Shown in pieces: positions 17,726-26,484 of a stretch of 64,000 bases of DNA. The notes under the pieces were generated by a model, which worked only from the letters and a program-made list of their open reading frames with translations, did no database searches and had not been told where the DNA came from. The position numbers were made by a program, and so were the translations under genes. This DNA is from Arthrobacter sp. 135MFCol5.1 (GTDB lineage: Bacteria > Actinomycetota > Actinomycetes > Actinomycetales > Micrococcaceae): positions 248,001 through 312,000 of the forward strand of contig NZ_KB895453.1 of the NCBI RefSeq assembly GCF_000374865.1, written 5' to 3'. The stretch's first letter is position 1. Every line of letters starts with the position of its first letter.

Positions 17726-17771
17726 AAACGGGCGACGACGGCACCTGGCCAGGTGCCGTCGTCGCCCGTTT
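17726..17771. terminator. perfect 46-bp palindromic bidirectional terminator
   Basis: A 23-bp arm (17726-17748) perfectly complementary to 17749-17771, A-rich at the left end and T-rich at the right. It lies between the stops of the amidohydrolase gene and the converging PL26-type gene, so it can terminate both. Confidence 0.8.
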
Positions 17772-17790
17772 GTCCGCGGCGGTGGACTTG

Positions 17791-20433
17791 TCAGTCCAGG
17801 TACTTGCCCACCAATGCCAGGTTCTGGATCACCGCCAGCCCGAACTGCGCCGTGTCATTGGTGGAGACGGTGGGTGCCTCGTCCACGGGCAGTAGTACGT
17901 GGGGTGGCTCGATCCGGCGCAGCGTGAAGGCGGATCCGTGGTTCAGGTGCTCGCCACCCTCGGTGAAACTGTCCCAGGCCCGGGCTGCGAGGTCACGATC
18001 CTGCAACCTTGCCGCCGCGTACGCCGTCAGCCGGCTGTGCGCCTGCGTCAGGTAGACGCCCTCCAAGGGCTGGCCGACCGCTTCCACCTGCTCCTCCTTG
18101 GTGGCCAGGAACAGGCGGCAGTACTGCAGCCAGGCCCGTTCGAAGTCCGCATCCGGCACCAGGTCCACCAGTTCGCTGCAGATCTCCACCAGCCCGAAGA
18201 CGGCGCTGAGGTGTGAGACCTGGATCTGTTCGCGGCCAGTGTCGAACCGGCCTTTGTCCAGGTCGTACAAGGCTTCGCCGGTGAGGAAGCCGTACTTCAG
18301 CGCGCCGATGTCCGCCATGGTGCCCAGCAGCCGGTCCCGGGACCATGGGTTACCGGTGCGTTCCCAGTCGGTGAGCCAGGTAGCGGCCAGGGATCCCCAG
18401 TCTGTCCCCAGCCCGACGCCCAGGGCGCCCCGGTTGGGCCGGTAGGTGGCAGCATCGGGGCGCACCTTGCGGACCGGATCCAGGCCCAGGAAGTTCCGGT
18501 CGCTGTCCACCAGTTCGCTCAGCAGTTCTCCGGTGCGCTCGTCGGCCGTGAGGTAGTAGTAGAAGCGGCGGTAGGCGGGGGTGCTGATCCGCAGCTGCTT
18601 GGCGCTGCAGCCCCAGTGCTGGACGTTGTGCCGGGAACCCAGGCCCTTCCATGGCCCCAGGTGGTACACGTCCACCTCGCCGGTATGCCGGGTCATTGCC
18701 TCGGCGAAGCGGAAGATGTCTGCCCGGCCCGAGCGGAGGTAGGAGTACCACAACCACAGGTCGGGGGAGAGCTCGGAGTTGTCCCAGGCGTATCCGCCCA
18801 CGTCGTAGCGCCACACGTGCCGGTCGAAGTCATACGTGTGCATCACGTCGCCGAAGTTCCAGAAGCCGTACCAGCGGCGCTGCTCCACCTGGCCGGCGTA
18901 GAAGTCGAAGAGGAAGTCCAGCTGGTCCTCCAGCCGGGCACGTGCGGGAGTGCTGCGGTCCACCGGGTCCCAGTCACCGAAGACGCCCACGGAGTGCAGG
19001 TATTCCGGTGTGGCCTGCAGCAGCGCCGGGGTGGACGCGGCGGCGGCGTCGGCGGCGAGGCCCACGGTGGACGGGGTGGCGTCATAGGCGAACAGGGTCA
19101 CCTCGTGGGTGCGGGCAATGCCGGTGGGATTGCCGAATCCGGGTTCGTAGTCCTCGTAGGTGATCTCGAGCCCCTCGAGCTGCTCCTCGAACGTGTCCTG
19201 GCCCAGGCCGTCGTGGTAGAACCGCAGGTCCATGGGCTGGGCTTCGGGGGAGAACAGCCATGCCGTCAGGGTTGCCTCGCCGGTAGCAGCGCCGCGGATG
19301 TCCAGCTGGCCCGGGTGGGACTGCCAGAAATCCTTGATTCCCACGCCCAGGCCTCCGCGGGTGTCGCTCAGGGAGCAGAAGCCTGCCGAGCGGGTGCCGC
19401 CGGAGATTCCCACCCAGCCACGGCCGCCGGTGGTCCGCTTGCGCAGTTCGAATCCGTCCGCGTTGAGCTGGGTAAGGGTGTAGTCGCCCCAGCTGGGGAT
19501 GAGGTGCAGCCGGCCTGAGACCTCGGGGTTCCATGCCTCCGTGGGGGGAGTGGCGCGGCCGGCGATTTGCGCCTCCCGTACGTCCGCGCCGGGGTCCCGG
19601 CGCAGCCCGGTCAGGCCGCGCACGGCCTCGGTGAGGAACCCGCCGTCGGCCCCGGCGATCCGGACGTGCCGGTCATGCAGTTCAGCCTCCAGCGGCACGC
19701 TGAACCGGACGCCGAGGCCGGCCAGGAAGTCCTGCTCCGGGTCCCCGTCCCAGATGAAGGAGTGCACCATGCGCACGCTGCGGGCGTTGGCGTGGAAGTA
19801 GAAGCGCACCACAAACGGCAGCCAGTCGCGATGCGCGTAGTCCGCCAGGTCGGGGTGGTGGCGCCCTTCCAGCCGCACCACCGCGCGCACGGGCCCGGCT
19901 TGTTCCAGGACGACGGCGGTCACCTCGCCGGTGAAGGCCTTCCGGCCTGCGGTTCCGGCCCCTTCGGGAACGCCGTCCTGCAGCAGGCTGACCAGCCGTG
20001 CGTCGCGGGCAACGGGCCTGCCGTCCCTGGACAGGCTGCTGAACAGGGTGGATCCGCTGCGGTTGATCACCATCTGCAAGACGCCGGTATCAACTGTCAG
20101 CGCGCCGGCATCCTCGGTGACCTTGACGGCCGTACCTTCCGGCGCCTGCCGGCCTGCTGCGGCGGGCGTACCGGCGCCGGTCCGCACCCGGTAGGTTTCC
20201 GACGGGGTGTCCGTCGCCGGGAGGGCGATTCCCGCCCATTTCAGGGAGCCGTCCGGCCACGTGGCCAACGGCCACGCCTGGCTGGGGAGGGGAGCGCCGG
20301 CGGCGTCCGCCACCGAAAGTGCATCAGCGCCGGGCACTGAGCCGCGGGCGAACGGCATGCCCCACGTTGTTCCGCCGCTGATTTCTGCCGGGGCCTGTCC
20401 ATCGATCCACCTGATGAGGGTGCTGTCCGTCAT
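17791..20433 (-). CDS. exo-rhamnogalacturonan lyase-like protein, YetA/PL26 family
   Basis: An 880-residue protein with the architecture of PcRGLX/YetA: an N-terminal RIFT-like beta-barrel (about residues 1-110; WPDGSLKWAGIAL is typical), a central alpha/alpha barrel containing DWLPFVVRFYFHAN, YGFWNFGDVMHTYD and HNVQHWGCS, and a C-terminal domain. The characterised fungal homologue releases disaccharides from RG-I. No signal peptide is present, so it should act in the cytoplasm on imported oligosaccharides from the PL11 enzyme. The start is uncertain: ATG at 20433 or GTG at 20448, neither with good ribosome-binding spacing. A LacI-type palindrome lies 54 bases upstream. Confidence 0.82.
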   Translation of the reverse strand: MTDSTLIRWIDGQAPAEISGGTTWGMPFARGSVPGADALSVADAAGAPLPSQAWPLATWPDGSLKWAGIALPATDTPSETYRVRTGAGTPAAAGRQAPEGTAVKVTEDAGALTVDTGVLQMVINRSGSTLFSSLSRDGRPVARDARLVSLLQDGVPEGAGTAGRKAFTGEVTAVVLEQAGPVRAVVRLEGRHHPDLADYAHRDWLPFVVRFYFHANARSVRMVHSFIWDGDPEQDFLAGLGVRFSVPLEAELHDRHVRIAGADGGFLTEAVRGLTGLRRDPGADVREAQIAGRATPPTEAWNPEVSGRLHLIPSWGDYTLTQLNADGFELRKRTTGGRGWVGISGGTRSAGFCSLSDTRGGLGVGIKDFWQSHPGQLDIRGAATGEATLTAWLFSPEAQPMDLRFYHDGLGQDTFEEQLEGLEITYEDYEPGFGNPTGIARTHEVTLFAYDATPSTVGLAADAAAASTPALLQATPEYLHSVGVFGDWDPVDRSTPARARLEDQLDFLFDFYAGQVEQRRWYGFWNFGDVMHTYDFDRHVWRYDVGGYAWDNSELSPDLWLWYSYLRSGRADIFRFAEAMTRHTGEVDVYHLGPWKGLGSRHNVQHWGCSAKQLRISTPAYRRFYYYLTADERTGELLSELVDSDRNFLGLDPVRKVRPDAATYRPNRGALGVGLGTDWGSLAATWLTDWERTGNPWSRDRLLGTMADIGALKYGFLTGEALYDLDKGRFDTGREQIQVSHLSAVFGLVEICSELVDLVPDADFERAWLQYCRLFLATKEEQVEAVGQPLEGVYLTQAHSRLTAYAAARLQDRDLAARAWDSFTEGGEHLNHGSAFTLRRIEPPHVLLPVDEAPTVSTNDTAQFGLAVIQNLALVGKYLD

Positions 20434-20486
20434 GTCTTCCGATTCCACTGGTGATTGCCGCGCTCAGGGGTCCCGCCAGAACGCAG

Positions 20487-20498
20487 GAAAGCGCTTTC
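20487..20498. promoter_or_regulatory. perfect LacI-type palindrome upstream of PL26 gene
   Basis: GAAAGCGCTTTC, a perfect 12-bp palindrome with central CG, typical of LacI/GalR or CcpA-like operators. It resembles the two sites in front of the PL11 lyase, suggesting one LacI-family regulator controls both pectin genes. No lacI-type gene is present in the window. Confidence 0.6.
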
Positions 20499-20707
20499 TC
20501 GATTACGACTACAACGTAGTAGACGGCAATGCCGGGCGCAAGGGGTTTCTGCCTTCCGGACTACCTGCCCGGCTGGTGACGGTCACATCTGATGAGTGTT
20601 CGGTCTTCGTGGCCAGGGTCCTGGCGGCCCATGCGCCCGGACGCATCGACGCTTGAACCGGACAATGCCAAGCTTTCACGCTGGCGTCCTGCCGCGGGCG
20701 TGAATAC

Positions 20708-20740
20708 GGATGGCCGCCGTCCCAGCGACGGCGGCCATCC
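20708..20740 (-). terminator. hairpin terminator after HATPase gene
   Basis: A perfect 14-bp stem (20708-20721 with 20727-20740) and a five-base loop, directly after the stop at 20748 on the - strand. No T-run follows. Confidence 0.65.
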
Positions 20741-20747
20741 GAGCTTG

Positions 20748-21224
20748 TTAGTCCAGCGGCAGGGTTACCGTCACGCTGGTGCCGCTGCCCGGTGTGGATG
20801 TGATCTCCACTGTGCCGCCGGCTTCCTGGACGGCCACCGCCATCAGCCGCAGCCCGTACCCGTGGTGCCGCCCGCACGTGGCGGCGTCCCGGTCAAAGCC
20901 CGCACCGTCGTCGGCCACCACCAGGCGGATCCCGTGGTCAACGGCCAGCAGCTGGCCGGTCACTGTGGATGCGCCGGAGAACTTAAAGGCGTTGCTGAGG
21001 GCTTCCCGGGCCGACTGGTACAGCAGGGAGGCACAGTCCGCCGGGATCTCGATGCCCCAGTGCGGAGTATCCCAGTGGACCGTAATTCCGTGCTGGCGAA
21101 GCGGTGCCGTGAGCCGGTCGATGCATCCGGCCAGCCCCAAAGTGTGGAAATCCAGCGGCTGGAGGTCGGTCAGCACGCCTCCGACTGTGGTGACTTCGTT
21201 GTCCAATGCTGTCTTGGTTCCCAT
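20748..21224 (-). CDS. stand-alone histidine-kinase-type ATPase domain
   Basis: A 158-residue protein that is only the GHKL ATPase part of a NarL-type sensor kinase. The N box is REALSNAFKFS near residue 88, the G1 box DDGAGFD near 118, and a G2-like GYGLRLM near 135, ending in the usual strand GSGTSVTVTLPL. A short preceding helix (LDFHTLGLAGCIDRLTAPLRQHG) resembles the dimerisation/linker region, but the phospho-accepting His box is absent. A ribosome-binding site (GGAGCAGGAAG) precedes the ATG, so it may be expressed as such. It is a truncated kinase, an anti-sigma-like ATPase or a decaying remnant. It is divergent from the FadR-type regulator. Confidence 0.75.
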   Translation of the reverse strand: MGTKTALDNEVTTVGGVLTDLQPLDFHTLGLAGCIDRLTAPLRQHGITVHWDTPHWGIEIPADCASLLYQSAREALSNAFKFSGASTVTGQLLAVDHGIRLVVADDGAGFDRDAATCGRHHGYGLRLMAVAVQEAGGTVEITSTPGSGTSVTVTLPLD

Positions 21225-21389
21225 GACTTCCTGCTCCCCAAGCTGGTTTTGTCTGATACCTCCAGCGTGGACCTCAAATGTCTAGGGGGTGCAAGATTTG
21301 CCTCAAGATCGGATCAATTCTGCGCGGGGCACCATGAGGCGAAGGTGGTCTGTGGTGCGTGCTCCCGGAAGCATGAACGAAATAAGACG

Positions 21390-21401
21390 AAGGACGTCCC
21401 A
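21390..21401. promoter_or_regulatory. candidate sialic-acid operator, copy 1
   Basis: AAGGACGTCCCA with a perfect GGACGTCC core, 60 bases upstream of the FadR-type regulator start. Similar sites occur at 32064-32075 and 34850-34861, in the other two divergent gaps of the locus. Confidence 0.45.
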
Positions 21402-21460
21402 TCTCCTGTACACTAATGGAAGACGAGAGGCCGCCGCCCGGTGCGGTCAAAGGAGATGAC

Positions 21461-22192
21461 GTGACAGTAGCATCCGCAGCGGTACCGCCCGCAAGGTTCA
21501 GTGCACAAATCCGGTCCCATGCCCTCCAGACCCGAATCATGGAGCTCATCCTGGAACGTGGCCTGGACGTTGGCGATGCGCTGCCCACCGAGAGCGAGCT
21601 GTCCGCAGAGCTCGGCGTCGGGCGGAACACCGTCCGGGAATCCCTCAAGGTCCTCCAAGCCCTCGGCGTCATCGAAATCCGCCATGGCTTTGGCATGTTC
21701 GTGGCACCCAACAACTTCAGCGCCCTGGTTTCCGGACTGACGTTCCGCGGCCGGCTGTCCCTTCGGCACAAGGGCGAAGAAGCCATGGAGCTCATCGACG
21801 TGCGCCAGGCCCTCGAGTCAGGGCTGATTGGTTCAGCCATCGACCTGCTGACGGAGGAACACCTCGCGGACCTGAAGTCCTCGATGGAGGCCATGCAGGC
21901 CGCCGCAGCCCAAGGTGAGCCGCTGGCCGAGCACGACGCGGAATTCCACCGGAAGCTCTATGCCCCCCTGAACAACGAACTCCTGATCAATCTCATGGAT
22001 GTGTTTTGGCAGGTCTACCGGCAGATCCATGAGGCCCTGGGATCGGGGCCGGTCAACCTGGAGGAACAGGCCAGGATCCACTGGGACATCTACGAGGCCG
22101 TGGCCAACCGGGACAAGGCGCTCGCGGCGGAACGTCTGCAGCGCCACTTCGACGGCATCCGCCAAAAACTCAAGGACGTCGCGTCCGCCTAG
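21461..22192 (+). CDS. FadR-subfamily GntR regulator, probable NanR
   Basis: A 243-residue GntR/FCD regulator. The winged helix is at about residues 15-80 (LPTESELSAELGVGRNTVRESLKVLQALGVIEIRHGFGMFV). The all-helical FCD ligand domain is at about 90-235, with the metal-coordinating pattern including HDAEFHRKL and HWDIYEAV. The GTG at 21461 is chosen because AGGAG is five bases upstream; an ATG at 21416 lacks one. FadR-type NanR proteins control sialic acid genes in other bacteria, and its place beside nagB and nanE makes that role likely, though the effector is inferred. Confidence 0.85.
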   Translation: MTVASAAVPPARFSAQIRSHALQTRIMELILERGLDVGDALPTESELSAELGVGRNTVRESLKVLQALGVIEIRHGFGMFVAPNNFSALVSGLTFRGRLSLRHKGEEAMELIDVRQALESGLIGSAIDLLTEEHLADLKSSMEAMQAAAAQGEPLAEHDAEFHRKLYAPLNNELLINLMDVFWQVYRQIHEALGSGPVNLEEQARIHWDIYEAVANRDKALAAERLQRHFDGIRQKLKDVASA

Positions 22193-22298
22193 CGGCGCAA
22201 ACCCGGATCCACCACGCTTCCGCGGCAGGCGGCCCTACGCCGACCGGCCCGGCTGCCGCATGCCCTGCTTCAGTCCTTCCTTACGAGAAAGCCCAGCC

Positions 22299-23066
22299 TT
22301 GGAAATCTTTGTCGTTCCCGATGCCGCCGCCACCGGTGTGGTCGCCGCCGGGATTCTTGCCGCCGTCGTCCGCTCCAAGCCAGACGCCGTGCTGGGCGTG
22401 GCGACCGGAGGCTCTCCGCTTCCTGCCTACGCAGCCCTCGCGGGGCACCGGCTGGACATGTCCGGGGTTTGCGCATTCGCCCTGGACGAGTACGTCGGGC
22501 TGCCTGCCGGACACCCGCAGAGCTATGGCGAGGTGGTGCGGCGGGAAGTGACCGAACGGCTGGGAATGGACCCGGCGCTCGTTCGGGTACCCGCCGGCAA
22601 CGCGGCGGACCCCCGGCAGGCAGCCGAGGACTACGACGCTGCCATTCGTGCTGCCGGCGGGGTGGACGTGCAACTCCTGGGCATCGGGCACAACGGACAT
22701 CTTGCCTTCAACGAACCCGGATCCGCCTTCTCCTCCCGCACCCGGGTGGAAGTCCTGGCCGAACGCACGCGCGCCGCCAACGCCCGGTACTTCACGTCCG
22801 AATCCGACGTGCCGCGCCGGTGCATCACGCAGGGACTCGGAACCATCCTCGAGGCACGGCACTTGCTCCTGATGGTGGCCGGAACTGACAAAGCCGGCAT
22901 CCTCGCCCGCGCCCTGCACGGCGAGGTCTCGGAGGACTGCCCCGCATCCGCGCTGCAACTCCACCAGCACGTGACGGTGGTGGCAGACGAAGCCGCGGCA
23001 GCACTGCTGGCTCCCGGTAGCGGCCAGGTTCCCGTGCGCGTTCCCCGGGAGGCTGTTGGCGTCTAG
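22299..23066 (+). CDS. nagB: glucosamine-6-phosphate deaminase
   Basis: A 255-residue NagB, converting glucosamine-6-P to fructose-6-P and ammonia, the last step of sialic acid and GlcNAc breakdown. GVATGGSPLPAY near residue 33 binds the phosphate. DEYVGLP near 63 holds the catalytic Asp, and LGIGHNGHLAFNEPGS near 128 is the family signature with the ring-opening His. The start is TTG at 22299, judged from the normal NagB N-terminus (MEIFVV); an in-frame ATG at 22260 would add 13 unusual residues. It lies about 100 bases after the regulator, probably in one operon. Confidence 0.93.
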   Translation: MEIFVVPDAAATGVVAAGILAAVVRSKPDAVLGVATGGSPLPAYAALAGHRLDMSGVCAFALDEYVGLPAGHPQSYGEVVRREVTERLGMDPALVRVPAGNAADPRQAAEDYDAAIRAAGGVDVQLLGIGHNGHLAFNEPGSAFSSRTRVEVLAERTRAANARYFTSESDVPRRCITQGLGTILEARHLLLMVAGTDKAGILARALHGEVSEDCPASALQLHQHVTVVADEAAAALLAPGSGQVPVRVPREAVGV

Positions 23067-23288
23067 GACCGTCCCTGCGTGTCCCGGCCGCCACCACAGG
23101 ATCCTGCCCCTCGGACCGCTGCTGCGGCACGACGGCGAAGGCTGCGACACGAAGGCAAAGCAAAAGGGCGCCCGCCTGCACGGTGTAGCGTGCAGGAAGA
23201 TCAACAGCCTGAGGGGGCAGCGCTTGAATATCACCGAGTCCGTCACAGCCGTGCCTCCGGCGCACGGAGACCTCGGCCGCGGGCATCC

Positions 23289-23849
23289 ATGAACGCCAAA
23301 CGGCAGGCGCAACCGTTGACGTTGTTCTGGAAACTCATCATCACCCTCTCCGCCGTGGTGGGCGTGGGTACCTGCGCGGGTCTTTGGCTTATTTACACGC
23401 ACTTCCTGATGGCAACGCCCGGGACCATGGCAGTGCTGGAACGGCAGCTGACCAAGAGCGACGCCATCCCGGCCATCCAGGACGAGGACGGCGAAGCGGT
23501 CATCCGTGAATCCCGGAAGCTCGCCTCCTATGAGTCCATGACCTACTACGCCGCGCCGGCCAGGACGTCAGGCGTCGCATGCCTGGTGGGGAAGTATGAC
23601 CTGGACCAGGTGTCCTACTGGGAGGCCTGCGACTACATCCCCGACGGCCGGGACATCCTGGCGGAAGTGCAGGACCCCGACGGCAGGGACATTCTCTTTG
23701 TCCCCGACCAGTTTGATCACGGCCCGATGGAACGGGACGGCTGGGTCACCCTGCACCGCAACCTGCTGGTCATGCCCTTCACTGAACCGCGGCAGCCCCA
23801 AGCTCCCGAACTGCTGACCCGCAACGCAACGTTGCAAAAGACCGGTTAG
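23289..23849 (+). CDS. single-pass membrane protein, unknown function
   Basis: A 186-residue protein with one N-terminal membrane segment (about residues 14-36, LIITLSAVVGVGTCAGLWLIY) and a polar remainder that should face outside the cell. Two Cys residues in the outer part (GVACLVG near 97 and EACDYIP near 112) could pair. I recognise no domain. It follows nagB by 222 bases and converges on nanE with a six-base gap. Membership of the sialic acid locus is by position only. Confidence 0.65.
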   Translation: MNAKRQAQPLTLFWKLIITLSAVVGVGTCAGLWLIYTHFLMATPGTMAVLERQLTKSDAIPAIQDEDGEAVIRESRKLASYESMTYYAAPARTSGVACLVGKYDLDQVSYWEACDYIPDGRDILAEVQDPDGRDILFVPDQFDHGPMERDGWVTLHRNLLVMPFTEPRQPQAPELLTRNATLQKTG

Positions 23850-23855
23850 CCGCGG

Positions 23856-24539
23856 TTAGGCCAAGGCGTCCACGAACCAGCCGGTGAGGGTGGCGGGGTG
23901 CGTTATGGCCGTGCCCACCACCACCGCGAAGGCGCCGGCGTCGAGGGCCTGCCGGGCTTGCGCCGGCGAATGGACACGGCCCTCGGCGATCAGCGGGACA
24001 CCGAAACCAGCCGCTGCGATATCCGCCAGCAACTCCAGGTCCGGGCCGGCGGTCTTGGGGCGCCCGCCGGTGTAACCGGCCAAGGTGGTGCCGATGAGGT
24101 CCGCACCGGCCTCGACGGCGGCGGCGGCATCCTGGAGCGAACCACAGTCCGCCATGACCAGGGCGTGGGATTCCTGGTGGATCCCGGCGACAGTCTGCGC
24201 CAGGGTCAGGCCGTCCGGCCGGTCACGGCGGGTCCCGTCCACCGCCACCACGTGGGCGCCGGCGTTGGCCACGGCCAGGGCGTGCCTGAACGTGGGTGTG
24301 ATGAAGACCCCGTCATGCCCGTCTTTCCAGAGCCCAATGACCGGAACCTCGACGGCGGCGCGCGTGTACTGGATATCGGCCAGGCCTTGCACGCGGACCG
24401 CCGCGGCGCCGCCGATCACGGCGGAGGCAGCCACCTGGGCGGTGGTGCGGGGATCCCGCATGGGTTCGCCGGGGTAGGCCTGGCAGGACACGATGAGCCG
24501 GCCCCGCAGGGATTCCAAGGCTTCGGGGGACAGGATCAT
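23856..24539 (-). CDS. nanE: N-acetylmannosamine-6-phosphate 2-epimerase
   Basis: A 227-residue TIM-barrel epimerase that converts ManNAc-6-P to GlcNAc-6-P. Typical NanE elements are the N-terminal LIVSCQAYPGEPM near residue 15, the active-site Lys in GLWKDGHDGVFITPT near 70, and the acid in LIAEGRVHSPAQA near 185, followed by the phosphate loop AVVVGTAIT. The ATG at 24539 overlaps the stop of the kinase gene (ATGA), so they are translated together. It is the last gene of the - strand sialic acid operon that starts with the substrate-binding protein at 32030. Confidence 0.92.
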   Translation of the reverse strand: MILSPEALESLRGRLIVSCQAYPGEPMRDPRTTAQVAASAVIGGAAAVRVQGLADIQYTRAAVEVPVIGLWKDGHDGVFITPTFRHALAVANAGAHVVAVDGTRRDRPDGLTLAQTVAGIHQESHALVMADCGSLQDAAAAVEAGADLIGTTLAGYTGGRPKTAGPDLELLADIAAAGFGVPLIAEGRVHSPAQARQALDAGAFAVVVGTAITHPATLTGWFVDALA

Positions 24540-25504
24540 GGAGTGCTTCCTTGGCTGGTGTGGAGGGGCAGAAGAACCAGGCGGGCCGCGCCCACAAGGG
24601 CAGCGGCATTGCCCAGGGCCGCGGGTACCACCGGCAGGTCTCCCAGCGCCGGCAGCAGTTCGGCCCGGAGCGCTACCCGCATGGGCTCCCACCACCGCTC
24701 CCCGGCATCGGCCAGGCCGCCGGAGACCACAACGATTTCGGGATCGAGGATGTTGGCCAGGCCGCCCACCGCCTGGCCGGCGGCCGCAGCGGAGGCGTGG
24801 ATGGCCCTGGCGGCAGTGGAGTCGCCGGCGCCGGCCAGGGCGAAGACGCCGCGGGCGTCGCGGGCAGGGGCGGTGCCACCCAGCCGGAGGTAGGCCTCCA
24901 GGACGGCCGGGCCGGAGGCGATCGCTTCGACGTGCCCTGACCCGCCGCAGACGCACGCCAGCGCAACGCCCCCGTGAAAGGCGTGCGGTGAGGCGAAATG
25001 GCCCACATGGCCGCCGGCATGCCGGTGTCCCAGGACGGGCCGGCCGTCCACCACGAAACTGCCGCCCACGCCCGTGCCGAACGCCACCAGCAACGAACTT
25101 GCAGTCCCTGCGGCCGCTCCGATCCAGGCCTCACCCAGGGCGTGGGCGTGGACATCGTTCACTGCCCGGACGGACGACGCCGGCAGGTCCAGCCGGGCGG
25201 CCAGGCCTGCGGTCAGTGCCGTCCCGGCCCAGCCCTGGATGGCATCCGTGGCCGAGACCACCACGCCGCGGGCGGAATCGATCACACCGGCGGAGCCGAT
25301 TCCAACCCCCGACACGGCCAGGCCCTCTTTGCGGGCCCGGCCAATCAACGCGGTAACCAGCGCAGCAGTGGCATCGAGGATGGCGGACCCGCCGTCACGG
25401 TTCAGCGTGGGGATGGTCTCCGAAAACAGGACCTCCCCCGCGGCAGAGACCACTCCCGCTGCAGTCTTGGTACCGCCAAGATCAACACCAACGGCGTACA
25501 TCAC
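24536..25504 (-). CDS. ROK-family kinase, probable N-acetylmannosamine kinase
   Basis: A 322-residue ROK sugar kinase. The ATP-phosphate motif DLGGTKT is at residues 8-14, the catalytic Asp lies in RAVNDVHAHALGE near 118, and the phosphate-2 motif is FGTGVGGS near 145. The usual zinc motif CxCGxxGCxE appears as CVCGGSGHVE near 187: the third Cys is replaced by His, which could still bind zinc. Context (nanE directly downstream, nanA directly upstream) marks it as NanK. The start may be GTG at 25504 or the adjacent ATG at 25501. Confidence 0.85.
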   Translation of the reverse strand: MMYAVGVDLGGTKTAAGVVSAAGEVLFSETIPTLNRDGGSAILDATAALVTALIGRARKEGLAVSGVGIGSAGVIDSARGVVVSATDAIQGWAGTALTAGLAARLDLPASSVRAVNDVHAHALGEAWIGAAAGTASSLLVAFGTGVGGSFVVDGRPVLGHRHAGGHVGHFASPHAFHGGVALACVCGGSGHVEAIASGPAVLEAYLRLGGTAPARDARGVFALAGAGDSTAARAIHASAAAAGQAVGGLANILDPEIVVVSGGLADAGERWWEPMRVALRAELLPALGDLPVVPAALGNAAALVGAARLVLLPLHTSQGSTP

Positions 25505-25511
25505 CAGCGTT

Positions 25512-26441
25512 TTACACCAGGCCGTTGCGTTCGAGGATGACCTTGATCGCGGTGGTCTCTTCTTCGTTCAACGCCTGCATGGGTGCGCTCATGGTGTTGG
25601 ATTCGATGACGCCCATGAGCTGCAGCGCCGTCTTGAAGGCACCCAACCCGGCCGCCCCTCCGGAGACTCGTCCGTTGGGGGTGTAGACGATCTCGAAGAG
25701 GTCGGCCAGGCGGTCTTGTTCGGCGGCGGCTTTCGCCCAGTCGCCGGAAGCTGCAGCGTCCACCAGGTTGCGGTAGCCGCGGGGATCCACGTTGCCCAGG
25801 CCCGGAACAACACCTTGTGCGCCGCCGAGCAGGGCACCGTCCACCACCACTTCGTGTCCGGTGAAGATGTCGAAGTTGTCGATGCCACGGGCGGCGAGCA
25901 GGAGCTGGCGGAAGGCGACGTCGTCCCCGGAGGAGTCCTTGACGCCGGCGATGACGCCGTCGCGGCCCAGCCGGACCAGCAGGTCGGTGGGGAGCTTGAA
26001 ATGGGTGCGCACGGGGACGTCGTAGGCGAAGACCGGGGCGTCAACGGCTGCATGGATGCTCCGGAAATGCGTTTCGGTTTCCTCGGCGTTGCCGATCGCG
26101 TAGTACATGGAGGTGACCACGATGGCATCCGCGCCAAGGTCCACCACCCGCTTGGCTTCCTCGATGACGCGGTTGGTGGTCTGTTCGTTGGCGCCCACGA
26201 TCAGCGGCACGCGGGCTGCGCCAGCAGCAGAATTCGCCTCGGCGATGGTGCTGACCACCTGTGCGCGTTCGGCGTTGGTCATGTAAGGCACCTCCGCTGA
26301 GGAGCCCAGGACGAAGAGCCCGGACACGCCGCCGTCGAGCAGGTGCTTGGTGAGGTTCTGCAGCGAGGCGGTGTCGATGCTGCCGTCTGCGTGGCGGGGG
26401 GTGACGACAGGGGGAATGACGCCCGAGAACTGGGAAGACAC
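25512..26441 (-). CDS. nanA: N-acetylneuraminate lyase, DapA superfamily
   Basis: A 309-residue DapA/NanA superfamily aldolase, expected to split sialic acid to ManNAc and pyruvate. The Schiff-base Lys is in VIAGVKDSSGDD near residue 165, and the catalytic Tyr in FAYDVPVRT near 138. The substrate-carboxylate loop reads GSSAE near 49 rather than the common GSTGE, so other 2-keto-acid aldolase activity is possible; the sialic acid context outweighs that. The GTG at 26441 has GGAG six bases upstream and starts the domain cleanly. It is flanked by the ROK kinase and the ABC importer in one operon. Confidence 0.85.
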   Translation of the reverse strand: MSSQFSGVIPPVVTPRHADGSIDTASLQNLTKHLLDGGVSGLFVLGSSAEVPYMTNAERAQVVSTIAEANSAAGAARVPLIVGANEQTTNRVIEEAKRVVDLGADAIVVTSMYYAIGNAEETETHFRSIHAAVDAPVFAYDVPVRTHFKLPTDLLVRLGRDGVIAGVKDSSGDDVAFRQLLLAARGIDNFDIFTGHEVVVDGALLGGAQGVVPGLGNVDPRGYRNLVDAAASGDWAKAAAEQDRLADLFEIVYTPNGRVSGGAAGLGAFKTALQLMGVIESNTMSAPMQALNEEETTAIKVILERNGLV

Positions 26442-26484
26442 GGAAAACTCCAATGCGTGGTTGTAAGAGGTCGGGTTGAAAATT

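Larger units (their letters stand above)
20434..20747. other. intergenic region between PL26 gene and HATPase gene
   Basis: This 314-base gap holds the promoter region of the PL26-type gene, with its LacI-type palindrome at 20487-20498, and the terminator of the HATPase gene at 20708-20740. I see no gene between them. Confidence 0.6.
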
